Assembly (NCBI GenBank): GCA_015057035.1
Contig: SVFC01000020.1
Coordinates: 1-35,527, forward strand
From: Lachnospiraceae bacterium
GTDB lineage: Bacteria; Bacillota; Clostridia; Lachnospirales; Lachnospiraceae
Direction of reading: 5' to 3'
DNA: 35,527 nt
The position numbers were made by a program, and so were the translations under genes. This document shows positions 1 to 7,666 of the stretch, in pieces. The notes beneath the pieces were generated by a model. That model made no database searches, was not told the DNA's origin, and saw only the letters and a program-made list of their open reading frames with translations. Position 1 is the first letter of the stretch, and each line of letters begins with the position of its first letter.

Positions 1-246
1 TTTACATTTTGTTCTAATGGCATATCAAGAAGTACTAAGAAAACTCCAAATAGTCTCTGATGTGCATACTGCCAGCCCACGGGTGTCCGACATTCAAAAG
101 ACATCGAATCATAGACAACATCAAAAAGCGATTCTTAGAAATTCATTCTTCTAGCCACGGAGTTGTGTTATGGGCTGTGTCTGGGGGCATAGAAAGAGGG
201 GCGTCACACATTCCATAATTTACGGCATTGTGCGACAGCCCCGTAT
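1..246 (+). repeat. Repeated structured element, copy A (5' end may lie outside the window)
   Basis: This stretch is closely similar to 8743-8990 (same strand) and to the reverse complement of 8443-8686. Shared blocks include the segments near 10-60 and 66-110. Two stems are visible. One pairs 82-87 with 100-105, with a G-U pair where copy C has A-U. The other is a terminal hairpin: GGGGC at 198-202 pairs with GCCCC at 238-242, extended by GTC/GAC (203-205 with 234-236) and CACA/TGTG. The terminal stem has a different sequence from the other copies but still pairs. The element ends two bases before the stop codon of the PAP2 gene, which reads toward it. Read on the gene's strand, the hairpin is followed by a pyrimidine-rich CTCTTTCTAT, so it may act as a terminator. 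I do not recognise it as a named RNA family. Confidence 0.75.
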
Positions 247-247
247 T

Positions 248-748
248 TTATATCACAATATATCCCACAACTGCTGCCACTATGGCAAAGCCTGCACCAG
301 CCACAACGTCACTGATGAAGTGCACACCGGATAATACTCGAACAATTGCTAGTAACACTGCAACCACCACAAATAGCACTCCCAGCCAGCTCCAAGGCGA
401 AGCCAGAAGGAAGGTCATAGCAATCACCATAGCGGAGAATACGTGTCTGCTTGGGAAAGATTTTCCCTTAGTGTCTTTCGCAATGACAGGTGGAAGTTCA
501 AACTTCTCGTATGGTCTTGGACGGTTCACAAAATATCGAAACACCGATAATATAATGAAGCTGTCCAACGGAACCATAATCACTCTAGCCACATAAGCAT
601 CTCTCATCAAAAACATATAGAGGATGAGAAGTGGATATGCAAGATACATGCTTAAGGTGCATATTTTATTGGCCATATGTATCCCCCGAGCCATTTTCGG
701 GTTATCTCGAAATGGCTGGGTGATGTTAACATAAGTTTCTTTTGTCAT
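248..748 (-). CDS. PAP2-family membrane phosphatase
   Basis: This 166-residue integral membrane protein belongs to the type 2 phosphatidic acid phosphatase superfamily, which removes phosphate from lipid phosphates such as phosphatidate or undecaprenyl pyrophosphate. The three motifs are present in order: RYFVNRPRP (motif 1, around residue 72), FPSRH (motif 2, around 98) and RVLSGVHFISD (motif 3, around 138), with the motif 2 His and the motif 3 Arg and His intact. Hydrophobic segments lie before and between the motifs, as in small bacterial PAP2 enzymes. It is the last gene of an apparent operon after a TetR regulator and a lipoprotein, with an 18-base gap to the lipoprotein gene. Its stop codon abuts repeat element copy A. 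The substrate cannot be told from sequence; undecaprenyl-PP or phosphatidylglycerophosphate are both plausible. Confidence 0.88.
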   Translation of the reverse strand: MTKETYVNITQPFRDNPKMARGIHMANKICTLSMYLAYPLLILYMFLMRDAYVARVIMVPLDSFIILSVFRYFVNRPRPYEKFELPPVIAKDTKGKSFPSRHVFSAMVIAMTFLLASPWSWLGVLFVVVAVLLAIVRVLSGVHFISDVVAGAGFAIVAAVVGYIVI

Positions 749-766
749 AATCTACTCTTTTCCGAA

Positions 767-1204
767 TTATTTCATTCCATTTAACTGCATAATGCCATCT
801 CTGATTGCATTACTTGCTTCGCGAACACTTTCCATAAAATTCTGGCCGGCTTCTTCTAGGCGACTGGTTCTGTGTCCACGGTTATTCATGTCTCCACCAT
901 TGTCCTGGGAACCATCCTGCATATCGTCCATTCCATTCTGAATGTCGTCAATCCCATTCTGGATTCCATCTTCTACATTATCAATACCATTCTGGATATC
1001 ATCACCGATATCGTCTACACCATTTTTAATATCGTCACCGATATTATTGGTGTCACCAGTATTTCCAGTGTTATTATTGGTATTTGTCTCATCTTCATAT
1101 GGTGGTTTACTTGTATCATTTGTATTGCCCATACCACAAGCGGTAAAGGTCACAAGACCTGTCACCATCAGGGCTGATAAAAATAAAAACTTAAATTTCC
1201 TCAT
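767..1204 (-). CDS. Repeat-rich acidic lipoprotein
   Basis: About 145 residues. I place the start at 1204 because AAAGGAG lies seven bases upstream; the open frame extends 18 codons further without an equally good SD. The N-terminus is MRKFKFLFLSALMVTGLV, followed by a lipobox ending TACG, so it should be a diacylglyceryl-anchored lipoprotein. The middle is an acidic degenerate repeat built on DDIQNGI/GDDIQNG units with roughly seven-residue spacing (about 70-110), which could form an amphipathic helix or coiled coil. The C-terminal 30 residues are mixed and amphipathic (ESVREASNAIRDGIMQL). I recognise no family. It lies 43 bases downstream of the TetR gene and just upstream of the PAP2 phosphatase, so the three may be coexpressed at the cell envelope. 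Confidence 0.8.
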   Translation of the reverse strand: MRKFKFLFLSALMVTGLVTFTACGMGNTNDTSKPPYEDETNTNNNTGNTGDTNNIGDDIKNGVDDIGDDIQNGIDNVEDGIQNGIDDIQNGMDDMQDGSQDNGGDMNNRGHRTSRLEEAGQNFMESVREASNAIRDGIMQLNGMK

Positions 1205-1247
1205 CTCATACTCCTTTCTATTTTTGAAATTAGTATGAGTAGGAAAA

Positions 1248-1775
1248 CTATTTTTCATACAACAGATTATCTAACAAATATATGAAAAAACGGCAATTTG
1301 TCTCGCCCGACTGAAGTAACGCCATAATATTTTTAAAAACATACTGGCAGAAAATCTCCGGCAAAAATTCCATATTCCATATAGAAGGATTCACACGCTC
1401 GTCTTCTTTTAAAACCTTTTGAAAAAGTTTCATAGTTTCCTGCATTGGAATCTTGCCTTCTAAATCACGAACCCAACTTCGATCATAAGGAGACATTTTT
1501 GCATATAGATAACTATAGTACTGCTCCAGAAATCTGGTAAAACGCATATTGGTGCGATACAGTTTCTCCTGATCACTAAAAATATTGTTCCAAAAAGATT
1601 CTGCAACTGCAGTCACCAAAGCGTCTTTGTCCGGATAATAATTATATACGGAACCAATTGCTATTCCACAGGCAGACGCAATCTTGCGAATGCTGAGTTT
1701 ATCGATACCTTCTTTTTTAGCAATCTGTAGCGCTTGTTCTAAAATTATGTCTGTTGTGGTACATCGTTTATTCAT
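1248..1775 (-). CDS. TetR/AcrR-family transcriptional regulator
   Basis: This 175-residue protein has a typical TetR N-terminal helix-turn-helix: an ILEQALQIAKKEGIDKLSIRKIA helix pair followed by the recognition helix region GIAIGSVYNYYPDKDAL (residues about 10-55). The C-terminal ligand-binding half is divergent, as usual. The start ATG is preceded by a GAGG element six bases upstream. It is the first gene of a likely operon with the lipoprotein and PAP2 genes. A sigma-A promoter and a palindrome suited to autorepression lie directly upstream. The ligand is unknown; the downstream envelope genes suggest an envelope or lipid-related signal, which is only inference. Confidence 0.88.
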   Translation of the reverse strand: MNKRCTTTDIILEQALQIAKKEGIDKLSIRKIASACGIAIGSVYNYYPDKDALVTAVAESFWNNIFSDQEKLYRTNMRFTRFLEQYYSYLYAKMSPYDRSWVRDLEGKIPMQETMKLFQKVLKEDERVNPSIWNMEFLPEIFCQYVFKNIMALLQSGETNCRFFIYLLDNLLYEK

Positions 1776-1797
1776 GAACTACCTCGTTGTAATTTTT

Positions 1798-1839
1798 TGA
1801 ACCTTAGTTCATCTTATCACTTCTACTGATGTCTTTCAA
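1798..1839 (-). promoter_or_regulatory. tetR promoter with palindromic operator
   Basis: On the minus strand, TTGAAA (1834-1839) is followed after 17 bases by TAAGAT (1811-1816). Directly abutting the -10 is the perfect inverted repeat TGAAC-N4-GTTCA (1798-1811). A second half-site, TGAAC, overlaps the tetR start codon near 1774. The position just downstream of the -10 suits autorepression by the TetR-family protein. The binding itself is inferred. Confidence 0.65.
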
Positions 1840-1862
1840 GAACTCACCTCTGCCAATAGCGA

Positions 1863-2219
1863 TTATTTTTTCATTTTTGAATCAAAAATCAATGATGCAA
1901 TGTAAGAAAAAACCAATGCCGCAGACACTCCCACCGCACAAGCCGTAAATCCCCCTTTGAAAATTCCTAGGAATCCATCTGCATCAATCGCCTCTTTCAT
2001 CCCCTTCCACAATAGGTTTCCAAATCCCATCAAAGGCACGTTGGCACCTGCGCCTGCCCATTCAGAAAAAGGTCCATAGATTCCAATTGCACCCAATACT
2101 ACACCTGTACATACCAGAAGCACCATAATACGTCCCGGCAGCATTTTAGTTTTATCCATGAGAAGTTGTGCTGCTGCACAAATCAATCCTCCAATCACGA
2201 AGGCTTTTACAAATTCCAT
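1863..2219 (-). CDS. spoVAE: Stage V sporulation protein AE (SpoVAE/SpoVAEb)
   Basis: A 118-residue hydrophobic protein matching the SpoVAE(b) family in length and in features such as the N-terminal MEFVKAFVIGGLICAAAQLL, the internal GPFSEWAGAGANVPLMGFGN region and the C-terminal GGFTACAVGVSAALVF helix. SpoVA proteins form the forespore inner-membrane channel that takes up dipicolinic acid (DPA) during sporulation and releases it at germination. An AGGAG element lies ten bases before the ATG. It follows spoVAD by 75 bases on the same strand and probably shares its sigma-G-type promoter. No spoVAC homologue is adjacent, which is unusual for the common clostridial order spoVAC-spoVAD-spoVAE. 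Confidence 0.9.
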   Translation of the reverse strand: MEFVKAFVIGGLICAAAQLLMDKTKMLPGRIMVLLVCTGVVLGAIGIYGPFSEWAGAGANVPLMGFGNLLWKGMKEAIDADGFLGIFKGGFTACAVGVSAALVFSYIASLIFDSKMKK

Positions 2220-2294
2220 ATCATTTTTTCTCCTATCCTAGTTGATACAAGCACATCCCATTTTCATATTCTTTTGACTCTGCATATTTCACCG

Positions 2295-3335
2295 CTACTC
2301 CACATGCTCAAGTACCACTCCATGTGCAATTCCGGGCACCGTCTGTCCTTCATTAAAACTTACCGTAGATAATAATGCTCCTGTTGGCACAAATAAAATA
2401 CGTTTTAACCTGCCTCGCTGTAATTCCTTAAGATAATGACCACTTAAGGTCACCGCAGAACATCCGCACCCAGAGCCTCCTGCACCAGTTCCCTGCTTTT
2501 CGCCGTCATAGATTTTCACTCCACAATCCTCGTGTACTGCAGAAATGTCATAACCTTTTCCCTTTAACAAGTCCACAAGGATTTCCGACCCCACCGTGCC
2601 TAAATCCCCGGTCACTATCTTGTCATAATCGGTGGGTGTTCTGCCAAAATCCTGAAGATGGCGATAGATTAAATCACAGGCACCTGGAGCCATGGCAGCT
2701 CCCATATTCATAGAATCCTTAATGCCAAAATCCACGATTTTTCCAGTGGTTACCCCTGTAATTCTCGCCAGTGGCTTTTGCTTCCATTCTGTCATTTTAT
2801 CTTCAGAAACAAGTAAAAATGCACCACTTCCTGTTACTGTCCAAGTAGCTGATTTTGGTCTCTGGTTGGCATATTCTAATGGAAATCGAAATTGTTTTTC
2901 TGCGCTGGCAAAATGGCTGGAAGTCACTGCTACCACACAATCTGCATATCCTGCTGCAATGGTCATAGACGCCAGGGATAAGGATTCTCCACAGGTAGAA
3001 CAAGCCCCATATAATCCAAACATTGGAATCTCAAACTCTTTTAATCCAAAAGAGGATGCTATGGTCTGCCCTAGCAAATCCCCTGCGAATAAATATCGCA
3101 CATCTGTTGCCTGTCTGTTGATTTTTCCAAGCGTTACCGTTAACGCTTCTTTCTGCAAAGCACTCTCTGCCGCTTCCCAGTTCTCCTCTCCGAATTTCTC
3201 ATCGCCTGTTCCTATTACATCAAAACAGGCAGCCAATGGGCCTTCTCCTTCTTTTTTACCAACTACCGATCCTGTACTAATAATAAAAGGAGTCTTTGAA
3301 AAACAAAGACTCCCAATTCCTACCTGTTGATTCAT
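2295..3335 (-). CDS. spoVAD: Stage V sporulation protein AD (SpoVAD)
   Basis: A 346-residue thiolase-fold protein of the SpoVAD family. In Bacillus, SpoVAD is the DPA-binding peripheral subunit of the SpoVA channel in the spore inner membrane. Visible family features are the N-terminal GIGSLCFSKTPFIIST, the thiolase-like nucleophile-elbow segment FGLYGACSTCGESL (around residue 105), and the glycine/cysteine-rich GTGAGGSGCGCSA near residue 285. The length is close to the usual ~340. An AAGGAG element lies seven bases before the ATG. A sigma-G-like promoter sits immediately upstream, making this the first gene of a short spoVAD-spoVAE operon. Confidence 0.95.
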   Translation of the reverse strand: MNQQVGIGSLCFSKTPFIISTGSVVGKKEGEGPLAACFDVIGTGDEKFGEENWEAAESALQKEALTVTLGKINRQATDVRYLFAGDLLGQTIASSFGLKEFEIPMFGLYGACSTCGESLSLASMTIAAGYADCVVAVTSSHFASAEKQFRFPLEYANQRPKSATWTVTGSGAFLLVSEDKMTEWKQKPLARITGVTTGKIVDFGIKDSMNMGAAMAPGACDLIYRHLQDFGRTPTDYDKIVTGDLGTVGSEILVDLLKGKGYDISAVHEDCGVKIYDGEKQGTGAGGSGCGCSAVTLSGHYLKELQRGRLKRILFVPTGALLSTVSFNEGQTVPGIAHGVVLEHVE

Positions 3336-3361
3336 ACCGTCTCTCCTTTTCTATATAGAGA

Positions 3362-3392
3362 TAGTATGTTTCCCAATATGTAAATATATACA
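3362..3392 (-). promoter_or_regulatory. Candidate sigma-G (forespore) promoter for spoVAD-spoVAE
   Basis: On the minus strand, TGTATA (3387-3392) and CATACTA (3362-3368) are separated by 18 bases. This fits the known sigma-G pattern (-35 GHATR-like and -10 CATWHTA). It lies 27 bases upstream of the spoVAD start. SpoVA operons are established sigma-G targets, so sequence and context agree. Confidence 0.7.
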
Positions 3393-3401
3393 TTCGCAAT
3401 G

Positions 3402-3926
3402 TTATTTGCCTTCGTAAACCACTACAGAACCTACGTCATAACCTTCTAAGACTTTACGTCCTTCTAAGCCTGCTAATTCGATTAAGAACAGCATCTTAAC
3501 CACTTCTCCGCCTAATTCTTCCACCAGTTCTGCTGCAGCCTTCATTGTTCCGCCTGTAGCAATCAGGTCATCTACTAATACAACCTTCTGACCTGGTTTA
3601 ATAGCATCCTTGTGGATCTCGATGGTAGCTGTGCCATATTCTAATTCGTAAGATTTAGAGATAGTTTCGCATGGAAGCTTGCCTGCTTTACGCACTAAAA
3701 CAAAAGGTTTTTTCAGTAAATATGCTAAAGGCATACCAAAAATAAAACCTCTGGATTCTGCTCCTGCGATTACATCACAGTCTACTCCTTCTAATAATTT
3801 TGCCATTTCATCGATGGCAAGCTGTAAGCCATCTGCATCCTGCAGTACGCTGGTTACGTCTCTAAAAATAATTCCTTTCTCTGGAAAGTCTGGAATACTT
3901 CTTACATAATCTTCTACTCTTTTCAT
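3402..3926 (-). CDS. apt: Adenine phosphoribosyltransferase
   Basis: Cytosolic purine-salvage enzyme converting adenine and PRPP to AMP. The 13-residue PRPP-binding signature is clear in VVLVDDLIATGGT (around residue 115), and the N-terminal MKRVEDYVRSIPDFPEKGI and the AGAESRGFIFG segment are typical of bacterial APRT. I start it at 3926 because GGTGGAGG lies five bases upstream, giving 174 residues, the usual length; an upstream ATG at 3953 would add nine atypical residues. A candidate promoter lies at 3974-4003, overlapping the end of the upstream HD gene. Confidence 0.97.
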   Translation of the reverse strand: MKRVEDYVRSIPDFPEKGIIFRDVTSVLQDADGLQLAIDEMAKLLEGVDCDVIAGAESRGFIFGMPLAYLLKKPFVLVRKAGKLPCETISKSYELEYGTATIEIHKDAIKPGQKVVLVDDLIATGGTMKAAAELVEELGGEVVKMLFLIELAGLEGRKVLEGYDVGSVVVYEGK

Positions 3927-3973
3927 CTTATCCTCCACCTTCATGTTCCCCATGAACGTTTTTTATCGCATAT

Positions 3974-4003
3974 AGTATACCACTGAAACACCTAAAATCA
4001 CAA
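3974..4003 (-). promoter_or_regulatory. Candidate sigma-A promoter for apt
   Basis: On the minus strand, TTGTGA (3998-4003) and TATACT (3974-3979) are separated by 18 bases. The -35 box includes the stop codon of the upstream HD-domain gene, so apt may be transcribed separately from it. Confidence 0.5.
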
Positions 4004-4609
4004 GTCCATATCTGGAATTATATGTCCTTCTGCCACATTTTTCTTAATAAGATTGTCTCTACTGTATTCCCAAAGTGTCTCAGAGCCCTTTGCTGTGCGC
4101 TCATTACGCTTCATAATCTTAGACAATGGAACATCATGTTCTTCCCATGCCTTGCCACCTGTGGCATCATTTAACAAAAGTGGCTGAACATTATCCATCG
4201 TGCGGGCAAATCTAGCTTCCTTGGTCTCGCCAGCTTCGAATTCATCCCACAACGCACGTAGATCCTTCGCCTGATCTTCCGGCAACATTCCAAACAATCT
4301 GTTTGCCGCACGTTCTTCTCTCTCGTGCTGTGTTGCCTTGGCAGAGTCATCATAGGCATAAGTATCCCCTGCATCAATCTCCACAATATCATGAATGAGA
4401 ATCATGCGAATCGTTTTTAACACATCAATTTCTTCATTGGCATATTCGCTCAGTAAAAATGTCATAATCGCCATATGCCACGCATGTTCTGCATCATTTT
4501 CTTTTCTCGTTCCATCTGTTACATAACTTTGGCGAAAAATCTGTTTCTCTTTATCGATTTCACGGATAAACGCCATCTGTTTTTCTAGTCGCTCTTGATC
4601 AAAGTTCAT
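3998..4609 (-). CDS. HD-domain phosphohydrolase (YfbR/HDDC2-like 5'-deoxynucleotidase)
   Basis: A 203-residue protein with the HD-superfamily metal-binding pattern: H at NDAEHAWHMA (around residue 43), the HD doublet in LIHDIVEIDAGD (around 75), and the distal D in ARTMDNVQPLL (around 138). The spacing and the EHAWHMA/IHDIVEIDAGD pair resemble the YfbR/HDDC2 group, which removes phosphate from deoxynucleoside monophosphates. Such a role would suit its position next to apt, in nucleotide salvage, but the substrate is inferred. The start has a weak AGAGAG-type SD. A TATAAT (4631-4636, minus strand) 22 bases upstream could be its -10, although no good -35 is visible. Confidence 0.85.
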   Translation of the reverse strand: MNFDQERLEKQMAFIREIDKEKQIFRQSYVTDGTRKENDAEHAWHMAIMTFLLSEYANEEIDVLKTIRMILIHDIVEIDAGDTYAYDDSAKATQHEREERAANRLFGMLPEDQAKDLRALWDEFEAGETKEARFARTMDNVQPLLLNDATGGKAWEEHDVPLSKIMKRNERTAKGSETLWEYSRDNLIKKNVAEGHIIPDMDL

Positions 4610-4665
4610 ATTTTTCTCTCTTATTCTTGTATTATATCTAAATATACGATTATTATTGCCCGGTA

Positions 4666-5370
4666 CTACTTAATCTTCTGAAAGGAATCCTTGGCAATTT
4701 CAAGCACATCCTGCACCATCAGCACATTGTCCTGCACGGTAAAACGAATATCATATCCCGCAAAACTCATGCCATACACATAATCCGGCTTTTTATTATA
4801 TGCCGCCCTTGGATCCTGTCTTAAAACCTCTAAAGCACTGTTTCGCAGGCTTTCCGGAAGTTTTTCCATTAAGTTTTCTGGAAAAATCACAGCAATCTGG
4901 TCTTCCTTATGTTCCTCTGCAAAACTTCCCTGCGCCTCTGGATGAGAATCCGTATACGGCAAATATGGCTTAATATCATAAATCGGTGTTCCATCCAACA
5001 AATCTGCCCCAGATACCACCAATATCGGTCCCCTTGCTTCATCCAGATAGATTTCTTCCAGTTTCACTGATGACAAACCTATAGAATTAGGGCGATATGG
5101 TGCTCTCGTGGCAAATACACCCTTGCGCACTTTCCCGCCAAGCCTTGGGGGCGTAACCGTAAGCGCATATCCATCTCTCTTGGCCTGGGAAAATTCCCAA
5201 AGCAACCATATATGAGAAAATTCTTCAAGGCCTCTTACCGCATCTATACTGCGGAATTCTGGTTCAAACACAATCTCTCCTCGAAGAGATGGCACCAGCC
5301 CGCTCTGTCTTGGAATTCCAAACTTATCCGAGAATTCCGTATGAATTTTTGCAACTACTACAAGTTCCAT
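4666..5370 (-). CDS. trmO: tRNA m6t6A37 methyltransferase TrmO (TsaA family)
   Basis: A 234-residue protein of the TsaA/YaeB family, which methylates N6-threonylcarbamoyladenosine at position 37 of certain tRNAs using S-adenosylmethionine. Recognisable segments include SGLVPSLRGEIVFEPEF (around residue 23), LEEFSHIWLLWEF (48), KVRKGVFATRAPYRPNSIGLS (80-100), and LLDGTPIYDIKPYLPYTDS (125). Length matches the bacterial family. The start codon lies two bases after the stop of the AI-2E-family transporter and has no clear SD, so translation is probably coupled. It is the last gene of a HAD-transporter-trmO operon. Confidence 0.93.
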   Translation of the reverse strand: MELVVVAKIHTEFSDKFGIPRQSGLVPSLRGEIVFEPEFRSIDAVRGLEEFSHIWLLWEFSQAKRDGYALTVTPPRLGGKVRKGVFATRAPYRPNSIGLSSVKLEEIYLDEARGPILVVSGADLLDGTPIYDIKPYLPYTDSHPEAQGSFAEEHKEDQIAVIFPENLMEKLPESLRNSALEVLRQDPRAAYNKKPDYVYGMSFAGYDIRFTVQDNVLMVQDVLEIAKDSFQKIK

Positions 5371-5372
5371 AT

Positions 5373-6713
5373 CTACTGCGCTTTCGTTTTTTTGTTACTC
5401 TTGCGAGTTCTTTTTTTCGCAGGAGTTACTTCTTCTGCTACTTCTTCTGCTACTTCTTCTGCTACTTCTTCTGCTACTTCTTCTGCTACTTCTTCTGCTA
5501 CTTCTTCCGCTACTTTTTCTACTACAGTCTGTGGCTCTTCCGCCTTGTTCTCTTCTACTATAGTCTGTGGGGCGTCCGTAATATGCTCAGTCACTTTCGA
5601 CTGACGTCTTGTCATATCTTCACGGAGCAGTCTGTAAACCGCAGCTGCAAGAGGCACTGCCAAAAGCATACCGCCGATACCAAGAACTCCACCACCAACG
5701 GTAATTGCTGTAAGTACCCAGATACCTGGAAGCCCGATAGAATTGCCTACCACTCTTGGATAGATGAGGTTGCCTTCTAATTGCTGTAATACCACAATAA
5801 AAATCAAGAATTCAAGTGCAAGAAGTGGATCTGTGGTCAACATAAGCACTGCTCCAACTCCTGCACCAATATATGCACCTGCAATTGGAATTAACGCTGT
5901 AAAACCAATAAACACACCAATCATTACTGCATATGGGAAACGGAAAATGGTCATACCAATAATACACAAAACGCCTAAAATTACCGCTTCTGTTACCTGC
6001 CCTACAATAAAGCTGTGAAAGCTCTCATTTACTACGCGGGTCACATATAATATCTTCTCTGATTTTTTAGGAAGATATGTGGTTACCATCTGTTTTGCCT
6101 GTGCACAAAGTTTTTCTTTGTCAAGTAAAACATAAAGAGAAAAGATAAGTCCAATCACAAAGCTTACGATTACAGATACCACGTTGGTTAACACAGTCAC
6201 AATAGAACCTACTGCACCGCCTACACCATTTAATACGGATTTTAATAATTCTTCAATCTGGGTAGATATGGTAGAGAAATCAAATCCTCCCTGCAGGAAT
6301 GGAAAATAATCATAAATTCGTTCCTCTCCTACAAATTCCACCAACCAATCTACTGCATCTGGAATCATTCGGATAAAGGAGGCAATACAATTAATCAACT
6401 CTGGCAATATCATATTTACAACAAATGCCAAAATCCCACCCAAACTAAGGAATGCAAAAATGATACATACAATTCGTTTTACCTTTTTTGCCACTTCCAC
6501 TTTGAAGATTCTATCATACCATTTTTCATAGAAGTTCATTAAGATATTGATGACATATGCCATAACACACCCAATCAAAAGCGGTGTTGCTGCATCTATT
6601 CCCAGTGTCACCATTCCTTCTATTACTGCCCAGTAGCGAATTGCTAAAAACAAGACAAACAATCCAACTACCAGCCAGATGATTTTTTTCACATCCTTAT
6701 TGAATTCCTTCAT
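5373..6713 (-). CDS. AI-2E-family transporter with AEEV-repeat tail
   Basis: A 446-residue polytopic membrane protein of the AI-2 exporter (PF01594, YdiK/PerM-like) superfamily. The N-terminal hydrophobic helices are followed by a soluble-like insertion (about 100-160), and the family's C-terminal membrane half contains ALIPIAGAYIGAGVGA and LEGNLIYPRVVGNSIGLPGIW, a well-conserved signature around residues 275-330. The family name does not prove AI-2 transport; many members have other or unknown substrates. The last 50 residues are unusual: seven AEEV units followed by a lysine-rich KKRTRKSNKKTKAQ end, so the cytoplasmic tail is first acidic and then basic. It lies between the HAD gene (five-base gap) and trmO (two-base gap). 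Confidence 0.92.
   Translation of the reverse strand: MKEFNKDVKKIIWLVVGLFVLFLAIRYWAVIEGMVTLGIDAATPLLIGCVMAYVINILMNFYEKWYDRIFKVEVAKKVKRIVCIIFAFLSLGGILAFVVNMILPELINCIASFIRMIPDAVDWLVEFVGEERIYDYFPFLQGGFDFSTISTQIEELLKSVLNGVGGAVGSIVTVLTNVVSVIVSFVIGLIFSLYVLLDKEKLCAQAKQMVTTYLPKKSEKILYVTRVVNESFHSFIVGQVTEAVILGVLCIIGMTIFRFPYAVMIGVFIGFTALIPIAGAYIGAGVGAVLMLTTDPLLALEFLIFIVVLQQLEGNLIYPRVVGNSIGLPGIWVLTAITVGGGVLGIGGMLLAVPLAAAVYRLLREDMTRRQSKVTEHITDAPQTIVEENKAEEPQTVVEKVAEEVAEEVAEEVAEEVAEEVAEEVAEEVTPAKKRTRKSNKKTKAQ
5428..5511. repeat. Seven tandem 12-bp units inside the transporter gene
   Basis: Seven in-frame copies of ACTTCTTCTGCT (plus strand; the seventh has one C for T) encode AEEV repeats on the minus strand. 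The near identity of the units suggests recent slippage expansion. Since 12 is a multiple of three, copy-number change would alter tail length without a frameshift. Confidence 0.95.
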
Positions 6714-6718
6714 ACTTA

Positions 6719-7555
6719 TTATACTCCAAGATTTGTTTCAAATTCCTTAATCAACATAGCCTGATATTCTTCATCGAAATCTCCTGCTACAAATTTAGGG
6801 AAAGCTTCCTGCTGTAATCTTTCCCAGCTAAAGCCTTCTTTGCCAACGAGAATTGGATAATATCTAACACCATTCTTTGCTGCAGCATCACGGTCTCCAG
6901 GTGCGTCTCCTACCATAAGGATTTTGTCTATATCATAGCCCTTTTTGATCATCTCGCTGATACAGTATGCCTTAGATCCAGCTTCCTGACACAGTAATAC
7001 ACGGCATGCATCTTTTAACTGGTGTTTGGTCCATTCAGCCTCTACTGCTTCTCCGTTTGCAGAAGAAACAGCAGCAAGATCTGCAGTTTTACTCATTTCA
7101 TCCATAGTTACTTTTACATTGTCAAATGGCTTGTCTTCCGCTGGAAGATTATTAATTGCACGGTTGGTACGAACGCTCCAGATTAAAGCCTTTTCTACAC
7201 ATTCACTATTGCTTTTCTGAGTCAATGCCAAAAGAGCCGGATTCGATAATTCCTTGGCTTCTTCTGTCCATTTTACAAATTCACCCAAACCTTCAAAATG
7301 ACAGCCTCTTTTTTCCATTTCTACTAATGCCATAGCCAAACCTTTGAAACGGTTAATACCTCTTGTAATAGAATACAGGTTAATATCCAGCCATAACTTC
7401 ATACATTCGTCATATCTGTCATCTAACCCATAAGTATATATCCACTGTGGTCCAAAGCACTCTCTATGCTTTACTTCCATTGTATCCATAGCACATCCGT
7501 CACTATCGATACATACCATAAAATCACTATGTTTTACGAAATCAAAATAACCCAT
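6719..7555 (-). CDS. HAD-superfamily hydrolase
   Basis: About 278 residues. The start at 7555 is preceded by AAGGAGA; an upstream in-frame codon at 7579 would place the SD inside the gene. Haloacid dehalogenase-fold motifs are present: motif I in CIDSDGCAMDT (around residue 15, nucleophile Asp with DxD), motif II in AVSSANG (around 160), and motif IV in MVGDAPGDRDAAAKNG (around 220). An inserted cap domain lies between motifs I and II. It is probably a small-molecule phosphatase of the PGP/beta-PGM-like type; the substrate is not evident. It is the first gene of the HAD-transporter-trmO run. Confidence 0.88.
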   Translation of the reverse strand: MGYFDFVKHSDFMVCIDSDGCAMDTMEVKHRECFGPQWIYTYGLDDRYDECMKLWLDINLYSITRGINRFKGLAMALVEMEKRGCHFEGLGEFVKWTEEAKELSNPALLALTQKSNSECVEKALIWSVRTNRAINNLPAEDKPFDNVKVTMDEMSKTADLAAVSSANGEAVEAEWTKHQLKDACRVLLCQEAGSKAYCISEMIKKGYDIDKILMVGDAPGDRDAAAKNGVRYYPILVGKEGFSWERLQQEAFPKFVAGDFDEEYQAMLIKEFETNLGV

Positions 7556-7601
7556 ATACTTCTCCTTTTCTTCTCTCAAGAATTAATTGCATATATACTA
7601 A

Positions 7602-7631
7602 ATTTTACCATATGAAATACAAGTGATTCAA
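7602..7631 (-). promoter_or_regulatory. Candidate promoter for the HAD-transporter-trmO operon
   Basis: On the minus strand TTGAAT (7626-7631) and TAAAAT (7602-7607) are spaced by 18 bases, about 45 bases upstream of the HAD start. It is moderately close to the sigma-A consensus and diverges from the gntR promoter. Confidence 0.4.
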
Positions 7632-7666
7632 CAAAAAAGCCATTGTTTTTTAAAAAGTTTATTTTT

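Noticed and set aside
872..1238. Plus-strand hydrophobic open frames opposite the repeat-rich lipoprotein
   Set aside because: They mirror the DDIQNG repeats of the minus-strand lipoprotein and lack an SD or promoter.
5428..5511. Tandem 12-bp units as a possible CRISPR array
   Set aside because: The units are contiguous without spacers and in frame in a transporter gene; no cas genes are present.
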